Assembly (NCBI RefSeq): GCF_011927635.1 | Contig: NZ_JAATJB010000002.1 | Coordinates: 458,152 to 522,151 of the forward strand | DNA length: 64,000 nucleotides | Reading direction: 5' to 3' | From: Sphingomonas trueperi | GTDB taxonomy: Bacteria; Pseudomonadota; Alphaproteobacteria; Sphingomonadales; Sphingomonadaceae | Shown: positions 24,574 to 32,642 of the stretch, piece after piece | How the letters are laid out: the number at the start of each line of letters is the position of its first letter | Position numbering within the stretch: position 1 is the first letter of the stretch | Program-made: the position numbers and the translations under genes | Notes under the pieces: model-generated | What the model saw: the letters and a program-made list of their open reading frames with translations, nothing else | Database searches by the model: none | Told to the model about the DNA's origin: nothing

Positions 24574-24642
24574 CACGCTTGTCCACGGCTGGGACGGCAA
24601 GCCTGTGCAAAACACAACGCATGCGTTACGAATCCAAGGTAG

Positions 24643-25722
24643 ATGGGGGAGGTGCAGGAACAGCGGAACTTACGGGTCCGGGCGGAGCCGCCCGGTGTGC
24701 CCTATTTCAACGTCTCGAACGCACCGCCCGAACTGCGCTTCGACGCCTATGCGGAATCGGTCGATCCGATCTTCGATACCCGGCGCGAGGCGGTGTCGGA
24801 CGCGTTCAGCGTCGGGCTCGACGGGTTCAACGCCGGCCCGGTGCTGATCGGCCGCTCGCGCATGTGGGGCGCGGCGTTCCACTACGACCGCGACATCCGC
24901 AAGGTCGCCCAGACCGGGGTCGAGGCGGTGCTGGTCCAGATCATCACCCGCGGCGGCGACGTGCGGCTGCACGACGGCGAGGCGATAGTGACCCGCCCCG
25001 GCGACATCTGCGTCGCCGACATGACCCGCCCCTTCGCCACCCGCACCGATGGCTGCGAGAACATCAGCATGGTGGTCCACCACGGCGCGCTGGGGCTCGA
25101 CGAGCCGCGGCTCGACGGGCTGCACGGGCTGGTGCTCCGCCGCGAGACGCTGGCCGCGCAGCTGCTGGGCGAGCATGCCCGGATGCTGGTCGAGCGGCTG
25201 CCGCAGGCGGGCGCGGACGATGCGCTGGCGGTGGCCCGCGCGACGGGGCTGATGATGGGTGGGCTGATCGCGCCCACCCTGCAGGAGAGCGGGCCGCGCG
25301 CCTCGGTCGCGGTGGCGGCGCTGTTCCGGATCAAGCGGTTCATCCGCGCCAATCTCGCGCATCCGGAGCTGGGGCCGGACATGGTCGCCCGCGCGATGGG
25401 CATGTCGCGCGCCTCGCTCTACCGTGCCTTTGCGCCGCTGGGCAGCATCGGCGACTTCATCCGGCGCCAGCGGCTGGAGCGGGTGCTGAGCGATCTGGGG
25501 GACGCGGCGCAGCGCGGCAAGTCGATCGCCGAGATCGCCTATGGCTGGGGCTTCGCCGACTGGTCCACCTTCTCGCGCGCGTTCAAGGCGGCGTTCGGCA
25601 TCACGCCCAGCGAGGCCCGCACCGGGGCCGGGCTGGTGCTGCAACAGCCCGAGGCCGGCGCCGGCGACGTGCTGTTGCCGCACTGGATCCGCACGATGGA
25701 AACGCTCCGCCTTCCGGCCTGA
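24643..25722 (+). CDS. AraC-family transcriptional regulator
   Basis: A 359-residue activator-type regulator. The N-terminal half is an AraC-binding-like cupin domain (DFEA type: GDVRLHDGEAIVTRPGDICV). The C-terminal two helix-turn-helices span about residues 235-335, with PDMVARAMGMSRASLYRAF and IAEIAYGWGFADWSTFSRAF followed by FGITPSEAR. The gene reads toward oprB, whose start is 167 bases downstream, so the porin is its likely target. ATG at 24643 after GGGGGAGG-like spacing is weak but no better start exists. Confidence 0.9.
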   Translation: MGEVQEQRNLRVRAEPPGVPYFNVSNAPPELRFDAYAESVDPIFDTRREAVSDAFSVGLDGFNAGPVLIGRSRMWGAAFHYDRDIRKVAQTGVEAVLVQIITRGGDVRLHDGEAIVTRPGDICVADMTRPFATRTDGCENISMVVHHGALGLDEPRLDGLHGLVLRRETLAAQLLGEHARMLVERLPQAGADDALAVARATGLMMGGLIAPTLQESGPRASVAVAALFRIKRFIRANLAHPELGPDMVARAMGMSRASLYRAFAPLGSIGDFIRRQRLERVLSDLGDAAQRGKSIAEIAYGWGFADWSTFSRAFKAAFGITPSEARTGAGLVLQQPEAGAGDVLLPHWIRTMETLRLPA

Positions 25723-25889
25723 GCCCTGCCGCTTAGCCCTTGGTATAGGTTTGCACCGCAGGCCTATGCGCTGGGGCGCTTCATCCCCTATGCGGCACGA
25801 ATTGCGAGTCCCGAAGTTCGGGCTTGCACCGCCACGCAACCAAAAGGCCGCTCGGCTCTTTGGTGCGCCGCGAGCTAAAAGGATATGCA

Positions 25890-27347
25890 ATGAAGCGTGG
25901 GAATTGGCGTGCGGGGCGGGGGGCCCTGCTCGCGATCATGGCGTTCGGAACGGCGATGCCGGCCTTGGCGCAGCAGGTGGACGTGGGCGCACCGCCGCCA
26001 CCGGCGGACGAACTGAACAAGCCCAAGCCCGATACGGCGCAGGAAGACGCCGGCGCCGGGCCGCGCGCCGATACCCAGCGCCGCGCGCGCAGCCATATGC
26101 TCCACCCGCGCGATCCCTCGCCGTCGTCGCTGGCCGGTGACACCCAGAGTTCGCCGCCGCCGGGGCTGATCGGCGACTGGCAGGACATCCGCACCCGTCT
26201 GGGCGAGCGCGGCATCGGCCTGTCGGCGCGCTATGCCTCGGAGACCGCCTACAACTTCACCGGCGGCGACCGCAGCCTGGTGGCCGAGACCGGCCAGTTC
26301 GACGTCGGCGCGCTGCTCGATCTGGACAAGCTGCTCGGCTGGGGCGGGGCGGCGCTGCAGGGCACCGTCACCTGGCGCCGCGGCATCGACCTCACCACCA
26401 CCGCGGGCCTTGGCGCGCTGCAGCAGGTGCAGGAAGTCTATGGACGCGGCCAGACGGTGCGGGTGACGCAGCTGTGGCTCCAGCAGAAGCTGGGCGACAA
26501 GGTGGAAGTGAAGCTGGGCCGCACCAATCCGGGCGACGATTTCGCTGTCTTTTCCTGCCACTTCCAGAATCTGAGCTTCTGCGGCGCGCAGCCGGGCAAT
26601 CTCGTTGGCGATTACTGGTACAATTGGCCGGTCAGCCAATGGGGCGCCAACGTCCATGTCGACGTGGCGCCCGGCGTCTATATCCAGGGCGGCGCCTATG
26701 AGGTGAACCCGCGCAACCTCGAGAGCACCTTCTTCATCGGCCATTTCAAGGGCGCGACCGGCGTGCTGCTCCCCGCCGAGATCGGCTGGACGCGCGGCGG
26801 CGACGAGGGGAAGGTCGGATCGTACAAGTTCGGCGGCTGGATCTCGACTGCCGATGGCGACGATTTGGTGCTCGACGTCAACCGTCAGCCGCGCGCGGTG
26901 ACGGGCCTCGCGCCGCTCCAGCATTCGAGCCGCTACGGCGTGTTCGCCAGCGTCCAGCAGCAGCTGACCGGCACCTCGAAGGACGGGCGCTCGCTGACCG
27001 GCTTCAGCATGTTCGCCAATGTCACCTTCGCCGATCGCGCGACCTCGTTGACCGACAACCAGGTGTCGGTGGGTCTGTTCTACAAGGGGCTCGCGCCGAG
27101 CCTGCCGGGGGACGTGATCGGCCTGGCGGTCGCGCGCACCAATGTGAACGGGCGGATCGACACTGCGGATCGCCTCGCGGGCAAGCCGGCGCGCGATGCC
27201 GAATATGCGGCCGAGCTCTACTACAGCGTGTCGCCGACCGAGTGGCTGGTGGTGCAGCCCAACGTGCAGTGGATCCACCAGCCCGGCGGGGTGAAGAACG
27301 CCAAGGATGTCGGCGTGCTCGGCCTGAAGTTCGCGCTGACGTTGTAG
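25890..27347 (+). CDS. oprB: OprB-family carbohydrate-selective porin
   Basis: A 485-residue outer-membrane protein: signal peptide to about residue 27 (LLAIMAFGTAMPALAQQ), a Pro-rich linker, then the OprB beta-barrel beginning LIGDWQDIRTRLGERGIGL. Typical stretches are LWLQQKLGDKVEVKLGRTNP, FCGAQPGNLVGDYWYNWPVS, GGAYEVNPRN and the end DVGVLGLKFALTL. OprB porins favour glucose and other sugars. AAAAGGA stands eight bases before the ATG at 25890. The 167-base leader region has a CCCGAA-G-TTCGGG dyad at 25810-25822. Confidence 0.92.
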   Translation: MKRGNWRAGRGALLAIMAFGTAMPALAQQVDVGAPPPPADELNKPKPDTAQEDAGAGPRADTQRRARSHMLHPRDPSPSSLAGDTQSSPPPGLIGDWQDIRTRLGERGIGLSARYASETAYNFTGGDRSLVAETGQFDVGALLDLDKLLGWGGAALQGTVTWRRGIDLTTTAGLGALQQVQEVYGRGQTVRVTQLWLQQKLGDKVEVKLGRTNPGDDFAVFSCHFQNLSFCGAQPGNLVGDYWYNWPVSQWGANVHVDVAPGVYIQGGAYEVNPRNLESTFFIGHFKGATGVLLPAEIGWTRGGDEGKVGSYKFGGWISTADGDDLVLDVNRQPRAVTGLAPLQHSSRYGVFASVQQQLTGTSKDGRSLTGFSMFANVTFADRATSLTDNQVSVGLFYKGLAPSLPGDVIGLAVARTNVNGRIDTADRLAGKPARDAEYAAELYYSVSPTEWLVVQPNVQWIHQPGGVKNAKDVGVLGLKFALTL

Positions 27348-27357
27348 GGTACATCCA

Positions 27358-27382
27358 AGCCCCTCCCCTGAAGGGAGGGGCT
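27358..27382. terminator. Hairpin between convergent oprB and glpK
   Basis: A perfect 10-bp stem AGCCCCTCCC/GGGAGGGGCT with a five-base loop, eleven bases after the oprB stop and fourteen bases from the glpK stop. It has no long T-tract on either side but is well placed to end both transcripts. Confidence 0.7.
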
Positions 27383-27395
27383 AGAGAATGAAGTA

Positions 27396-28880
27396 TCACC
27401 CCAGCGTCCGCCGCAGGGCGTCGTGCCAGCCGGCGAGCAGCGTGGTCCGGTGTCCGGCCTCCATCGCCGGCTCGAAGCACGCCTGGCGCGACCAGATCGC
27501 CGAGAGCTCGTCCACCCCCGACCACAGGCCTACCGCCAGCCCGGCATGGAAGGCGGCGCCGCGCGCGGTGGTCTCCAGATCGTCGGGTCGCTCCACCGCG
27601 ACGTCGAGAATGTCGGCGAGGAAGCGGCACAGCCAGTCGTTTGCCGCCATGCCGCCGTCGACGCGCAGCATCGCCGGTCGCACCCCGCCATCCTGCACCA
27701 TCGCCGCGACGAGGTCGTAGGTCTGGTAGGCCACCGCCTCCAGCGCAGCCCGGGCGAGATGCGCCTGGGTGGCGCTGAGCGTCAGCCCGAAGATCGCGCC
27801 GCGCGCCTCGGGGTCCCAGTGCGGCGCGCCGAGCCCGACGAAGGCAGGGACCATGTAGACGCCGTGGCTGTCAGACACGCGCGTCGCCATGTCGTTGGTC
27901 TGGCGGGCATGGGTGATCACGCCGATGCCGTCGCGCAGCCATTTGATCGCAGCACCGGCAACGAAGATCGAGCCTTCCAGCGCATAGGCGGTCCGCCCGT
28001 TGATGCGGTAGGCGGGGGTGGTGAGCATCCGATGTTCGGAGGCGACCGCCTTTTCGCCGGTGTTGAGCAGCAGGAAACAGCCGGTGCCGTAGGTCGACTT
28101 GGCGGTGCCCGGCGCGAAGCAGCATTGGCCGAACAGCGCCGCCTGCTGGTCCCCCGCCATGCCGGCGATCGGGATCGGCAGGCCGAACCATTCGGGATCG
28201 GTCCTCCCATAAATATGGGCATTGTCGTGCACCGCGGGCAGCAGCGCCATCGGAATGCCGAACAGTCGGCAAAGCTCGGCGTCCCACTCGCCGCTGTGGA
28301 TGTTGAACAGCGAGGTGCGCGACGCATTGGTCACGTCGGTCGCGTGCACCGCGCCCTTGGTCAGCCGCCAGAGCAGGAAGCTGTCGATCGTGCCGAAGGC
28401 GAGCTCGCCGCGCTCGGCCCGCGCCCGTGCGCCCGGCACATGGTCGAGGATCCAGCCGAGCTTGGTCGCCGAGAAATAGGGATCGACCAGCAGACCGGTG
28501 CGTGCCCGCACCTCCGCTTCGACACCTTCGGCCTTGAGCTGCAGGCAGCGATCGGCGGTGCGGCGGTCCTGCCAGACGATCGCGCGGTGGATCGGCGCGC
28601 CGGTGGTGCGGTCCCACACCAAGGTCGTCTCGCGCTGGTTGGTGATGCCGATCGCGGCGATGCTCGCCACGCCGACGCCGCTCTTGAGCAGCGCCTCGCG
28701 CGCGGTGGTCAGCGCGTCGCGCCAGATCGTCTCGGGGTCATGCTCGACCCAGCCCTGGTCGGGATAATGCTGCTCGAACTCGGTCTGCGCGGTGGCGACG
28801 CGGCGGCCCGCCGAATCGAAGATCACGCTGCGCGTCGAGGTGGTGCCCTGATCGATCGCGAGAATGTGATTCCGGTCCAC
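27396..28880 (-). CDS. glpK: Glycerol kinase
   Basis: GlpK phosphorylates glycerol with ATP to sn-glycerol 3-phosphate in the cytoplasm. The 494-residue protein has the FGGY-kinase start HILAIDQGTTSTRSVIFDSA, VGITNQRETTLVWD (as IGITNQRETT), WILDHVPGARARA, GMAGDQQAALFGQ, the phosphate-binding STYGTGCFLLLNTG and the C-terminal LRVDGGMAANDWLCRFLADI. I chose the GTG at 28880, six bases after AGGAGG; a TTG one codon upstream is less likely. Divergent from glpD with a shared regulatory region. No glpF facilitator gene is next to it. Confidence 0.95.
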   Translation of the reverse strand: MDRNHILAIDQGTTSTRSVIFDSAGRRVATAQTEFEQHYPDQGWVEHDPETIWRDALTTAREALLKSGVGVASIAAIGITNQRETTLVWDRTTGAPIHRAIVWQDRRTADRCLQLKAEGVEAEVRARTGLLVDPYFSATKLGWILDHVPGARARAERGELAFGTIDSFLLWRLTKGAVHATDVTNASRTSLFNIHSGEWDAELCRLFGIPMALLPAVHDNAHIYGRTDPEWFGLPIPIAGMAGDQQAALFGQCCFAPGTAKSTYGTGCFLLLNTGEKAVASEHRMLTTPAYRINGRTAYALEGSIFVAGAAIKWLRDGIGVITHARQTNDMATRVSDSHGVYMVPAFVGLGAPHWDPEARGAIFGLTLSATQAHLARAALEAVAYQTYDLVAAMVQDGGVRPAMLRVDGGMAANDWLCRFLADILDVAVERPDDLETTARGAAFHAGLAVGLWSGVDELSAIWSRQACFEPAMEAGHRTTLLAGWHDALRRTLG

Positions 28881-28936
28881 CAAGCCCCTCCTATGTTCGT
28901 TCGGACGCTCGTAGATTTTCGTTCGCGCGTCAACGC

Positions 28937-28981
28937 TTTCGTTTATGTTCGCTTGATGCTATAAACGAAAAATAGCGAACA
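28937..28981. promoter_or_regulatory. Nested dyads between glpK and glpD, candidate GlpR operators
   Basis: TTTCGTTTAT at 28937-28946 is the exact inverse of ATAAACGAAA at 28961-28970, and TGTTCGCT at 28946-28953 is the inverse of AGCGAACA at 28974-28981. A third TTTTCGTTCG copy lies near 28917. TTTCGTT half-sites are typical of GlpR/DeoR regulators, and GlpR is encoded after glpD. The region would control both glpK and glpD. Confidence 0.65.
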
Positions 28982-28992
28982 TGAGGCGAAGC

Positions 28993-30519
28993 ATGGCGGC
29001 CGCACATTCCGAGGAGCGTTTCGATCTGCTGGTGGTGGGCGGCGGCATCAACGGCGCCGGCATCGCCCGCGATGCGGCGGGCCGCGGCCTGTCCGTGCTG
29101 CTCGTCGAGAAGGAGGATCTGGCGAGCCACACCTCCTCGGCCTCGACCAAGCTGATCCATGGCGGGCTGCGCTACCTCGAATATGGCGAGTTCCGGCTGG
29201 TGCGCGAGGCGCTGATCGAGCGCGAGCGGCTGTGGGGCATGGCGCCGCACATCATCTGGCCGCTGCGCTTCGTGCTGCCCCAGACCCAGTCGCCGCGCCC
29301 GGCCTGGATGGTGCGGCTGGGGCTGTTCCTCTACGACCATCTCGGTGGCCGCAAGAAGCTGCCGGGCACCGACACCATCGACCTCGCCCGCACGCCGTTC
29401 GGGCGCGGGCTGAAGACCGCCAAGGGCAAGGCCTTCGTCTATTCGGATTGCTGGGTGGAAGACAGCCGGCTGGTGGTGCTCAACGCGATGGATGCGGCGG
29501 AGAAGGGCGCGGACATCCGCACCCGCACCGCGCTGCGCGGGGCGCGACGCGAGGGGCGCGAATGGATCGCGACCATCGCCGACGACGCGGGTGAACGAAC
29601 GGTGCGCGCCAAGGCGCTGGTCAACGCCGCGGGGCCCTGGGTGGCGGACGTGCTGGGCCGCGTGCCCGACGTGGTCGCCGATCGCGGGCTGCGGCTGGTG
29701 AAGGGCAGCCATCTCGTCGTGCCGAGGCTCTATCCCGGCGATCATGCCTTCATGCTGCAGAACCCCGACCGGCGGATCGTGTTCACCGTGCCCTATGAGG
29801 GCAAGTACACGCTGATCGGCACCACCGACGAGGTGTGGCAAGGCGCGCCGGGCAAGGCGCAGATCAGCGCCGAGGAAACCCGCTACCTGCTCGATACCGC
29901 CGCGCGCTATTTCGACGATCCGCCGTCCGAGAAGGACGTGGTGTGGAGCTATGCCGGCATTCGCCCGCTCTATGACGACAAAGCGGGCAATGCCTCGGCA
30001 GTGACGCGCGACTATGTCCTCGACCTCGACGGCGACGACGATCGCGCGCCGATGCTGAGCATCTTCGGCGGCAAGATCACCACCTATCGCAAGCTCGCCG
30101 AGCACGCGATGGCCGAGCTGGCGCGCTTCTTCCCGCAGGCGCCGGGTGCCTGGACCGCGGGTGCGGTGCTCCCTGGCGGCGACCTGCCCGAGGGCGATTT
30201 CGATCGCTTCGTCGCCAGCCTGCAATATGCGCGGCCGGGCATGCCCGCCGCGCTGCTGCGGCGGCTCGCCCGCGCCTATGGCACGCGGGTCCACGCGCTG
30301 CTCGGTGATGCGATGACTCCGTTCGATCTGGGCGCCGATCTCGGCGGCGGGCTGACGCTGCGCGAAGTCGACTATCTGCGCGTCAACGAATGGGCGGTGA
30401 CCCCGGAGGATATCCTCTATCGCCGCAGCAAGCTGGGACTGCACGTACCCGAGGGTACCGAAGCGCGCCTCGCGGAGTATCTCGCGGGCGAGCCCCGGCG
30501 GATGGCGCGCTCGGCCTGA
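28993..30519 (+). CDS. glpD: Aerobic glycerol-3-phosphate dehydrogenase
   Basis: GlpD is a membrane-associated FAD enzyme that oxidises glycerol 3-phosphate to dihydroxyacetone phosphate and passes electrons to ubiquinone. The 508-residue protein shows FDLLVVGGGINGAGIARDAA (FAD site), STKLIHGGLRYLEYGEFRLV, ALVNAAGPWV, KGSHLVVPRL, YTLIGTTDE and SYAGIRPLYDD, and ends with the C-terminal DAO domain (GGKITTYRKLAEHA). GAGG lies five bases before the ATG at 28993; an ATG at 28981 overlaps the operator dyad. Its stop overlaps the start of glpR as TGATG. Confidence 0.95.
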   Translation: MAAAHSEERFDLLVVGGGINGAGIARDAAGRGLSVLLVEKEDLASHTSSASTKLIHGGLRYLEYGEFRLVREALIERERLWGMAPHIIWPLRFVLPQTQSPRPAWMVRLGLFLYDHLGGRKKLPGTDTIDLARTPFGRGLKTAKGKAFVYSDCWVEDSRLVVLNAMDAAEKGADIRTRTALRGARREGREWIATIADDAGERTVRAKALVNAAGPWVADVLGRVPDVVADRGLRLVKGSHLVVPRLYPGDHAFMLQNPDRRIVFTVPYEGKYTLIGTTDEVWQGAPGKAQISAEETRYLLDTAARYFDDPPSEKDVVWSYAGIRPLYDDKAGNASAVTRDYVLDLDGDDDRAPMLSIFGGKITTYRKLAEHAMAELARFFPQAPGAWTAGAVLPGGDLPEGDFDRFVASLQYARPGMPAALLRRLARAYGTRVHALLGDAMTPFDLGADLGGGLTLREVDYLRVNEWAVTPEDILYRRSKLGLHVPEGTEARLAEYLAGEPRRMARSA

Positions 30520-31301
30520 TGGCCGAGGACCTGCCCGATCTGGTCGCGGGGCGCCACGCGCGGATCCTCGAACTCGCCCGCCGCACCGGCAGCGTGAGCG
30601 TCGAGGCGCTGGCGACGGCGCTGGGGGTGACGCCGCAGACGATCCGCCGCGATCTCAACCAGCTCGCCAAGCAGGCGATGCTGTCGCGCGTCCATGGCGG
30701 CGCGGTGGTGACCTCGGGGGTCGACAATCTCGATCGCGAGGCGCGGCGCCAGGTCGCGGCCGAAGCCAAGGCCGCGATCGGCACGGCGGCGGCGGCGCTG
30801 GTGCCCGACGGCGCCAGCCTGTTCATCAATATTGGCACCACCACCGAGGCGATCGCCCGCGCGCTGGTGCAGCACCGAAACCTGCTGGTGGTGACCAACA
30901 ATCTCAACGTCGCCGATATTCTCGGCGGGGTGCCGACGATCGAGGTGGTGGTGGTCGGCGGCCGGGTGCGCGCCAGCGACCGCGCGGTGGTGGGCGCGCT
31001 GGCGATGGATTTCCTGCGCGGCTTCAAGCTCGATTATGCACTGATCGGCGCCTCGGCGATCGACGAGGAGGGCACGCTGCTCGATTTCGACATGGACGAG
31101 GTGCGCGTCTCGCAGACGATCATCGAGCAGGCGCGCACCGTGATCCTCGCAACCGACCAGACCAAGTTCGGCAGGCCAGCCCCGGTGCGGATCGCCGAGA
31201 TCGGAGTCGTTGATCATTTGGTCACCGATCGCCTCCTACATCCCGGTATCGCTGCCGCCTGCGCTGCGGGGCAAGTGAAGGTTACACAGACGGACACTTG
31301 A
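30519..31301 (+). CDS. glpR: DeoR-family regulator, probably GlpR
   Basis: A 260-residue repressor. It has the DeoR helix-turn-helix SVSVEALATALGVTPQTIRRD near residues 24-43 and the signature LSRVHGGAVV. The sugar-phosphate sensor domain follows, with LFINIGTTTEAIARAL, NNLNVADIL and DYALIGASAIDEEGTLLDFD. The ATG shares its A with the glpD stop. It sits in the glycerol operon, so repression of glpK and glpD relieved by glycerol 3-phosphate is the expected role. The operator dyads upstream of glpD fit this. Confidence 0.92.
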   Translation: MAEDLPDLVAGRHARILELARRTGSVSVEALATALGVTPQTIRRDLNQLAKQAMLSRVHGGAVVTSGVDNLDREARRQVAAEAKAAIGTAAAALVPDGASLFINIGTTTEAIARALVQHRNLLVVTNNLNVADILGGVPTIEVVVVGGRVRASDRAVVGALAMDFLRGFKLDYALIGASAIDEEGTLLDFDMDEVRVSQTIIEQARTVILATDQTKFGRPAPVRIAEIGVVDHLVTDRLLHPGIAAACAAGQVKVTQTDT

Positions 31302-31385
31302 TTGGTCAGGCCAATCCGTGCAGGATTGCCGAAACCGAAGAACAGAATGGCCGGGGGGCCGTTCAGAGAGGGCAGTGAAAGGTTT

Positions 31386-32642
31386 ATGCGGCGTATTGCC
31401 CATCTTCGCTGGTGGATCGTCGGGCTTATCTGCGCCGGCACCATTGCCAATTATCTCGCACGCAACTCGCTGGGCGTACTCGCGCCCGAGCTGAAGACCG
31501 TGATGCACATGACCACCGAGCAGTACAGCTATGTGGTCGGCGGCTTCCAGCTCGCCTATACGGTGATGCAGCCGATCGCGGGCATGATCGTCGATCGGGT
31601 CGGGCTGCGCGCCGGCTTCGCGCTGTTCGGCGCGGCGTGGTCGGTCGCCAACATGCTGCATGCGCTCGCGGCGGGATGGCTGGGGCTGATGTTCTTCCGC
31701 GGGCTGCTCGGCATGTTCGAATCCGCGGCCATCCCGTCGGGCATCAAGGCGATCGCCGAATGGTTTCCGGCCCGCGAGCGATCGGTGGCGGTGGGCTGGT
31801 TCAATGCCGGTACGTCGCTCGGCGCGCTGCTGGCGCCGCCCGTCGTTGCGGTCGTGATGATCTATACCGACTGGCGGATGGCCTTTGTGGTGACCGGGGC
31901 GGTGGGGCTGCTCTGGTCCGTCGCCTGGTGGATCTTCTATCGCAGCCCCGGCAGCCATCCGAAGATCACCGAGAAGGAACGCGCACTGATTGCCGAGGGG
32001 CGCCCCAAGCCGCTCGCCCGCCGCGCCTCGGCGCGCGAGATCCTGGGCACCGCGCGCTTCTGGATCATCGCGGTGCCGCGCTTCCTCGCCGAGCCGGCCT
32101 GGCAGACCTTCAGCTTCTGGATCCCGCTCTACCTCGCCACCGAGCGGGGCATGGACCTCAAGCAGATCGCGCTGTTCGCCTGGCTGCCCTTCCTCGCCGC
32201 CGATCTGGGCGGGGTGCTGGGCGGCTATCTCTCGCCCTTCCTGGTGCAGCGCTTCCGCCTGCCGCTGATCGCCTCGCGTGTGGCGGGTGTCGCGCTGGCG
32301 GCGGTGCTGATGATCGCGCCGGGCTGCATCGGGCTGGTGTCGAGCCCCTATAGCGCGATCGCGCTGTTCTGCATCGGCGGCTTCGCGCACCAGATGATCT
32401 CGGTGCTGATCAACACGCTTTCCGCCGACGTGTTCACCGCCGAGGAAGTCGGCGCCGCCAACGGCTTTATCGGCCAGGCCGGCTGGGTGGGCGGGCTGCT
32501 CTTCTCGCTGCTGATCGGGCAGTTGGCCGATACCGTCGGCTATGCGCCGCTGTTCGGCATGCTTTCCGTCTTCGACATCGTCGGCGCGGTCGTGCTGATC
32601 GCCGGCCTGCGCCATCTTCGCCTTCCGGAGCCTGTGAAATGA
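31386..32642 (+). CDS. MFS transporter, anion:cation symporter (hexuronate/ExuT-like) type
   Basis: A 418-residue, 12-helix major facilitator. WWIVGLICAGTIANYLARNS and EQYSYVVGGFQLAYTVMQPI at the N-terminus, then FNAGTSLGALLAPPVVA, are characteristic of the ACS family that moves hexuronates, sugar acids and related compounds. The ATG at 31386 is preferred; ATGs at 31302 and 31347 would add poorly conserved residues. Its stop overlaps the ATG of the GH31 glucosidase (ATGA), so its natural substrate is probably the sugar that the glucosidase cleaves. Confidence 0.88.
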   Translation: MRRIAHLRWWIVGLICAGTIANYLARNSLGVLAPELKTVMHMTTEQYSYVVGGFQLAYTVMQPIAGMIVDRVGLRAGFALFGAAWSVANMLHALAAGWLGLMFFRGLLGMFESAAIPSGIKAIAEWFPARERSVAVGWFNAGTSLGALLAPPVVAVVMIYTDWRMAFVVTGAVGLLWSVAWWIFYRSPGSHPKITEKERALIAEGRPKPLARRASAREILGTARFWIIAVPRFLAEPAWQTFSFWIPLYLATERGMDLKQIALFAWLPFLAADLGGVLGGYLSPFLVQRFRLPLIASRVAGVALAAVLMIAPGCIGLVSSPYSAIALFCIGGFAHQMISVLINTLSADVFTAEEVGAANGFIGQAGWVGGLLFSLLIGQLADTVGYAPLFGMLSVFDIVGAVVLIAGLRHLRLPEPVK

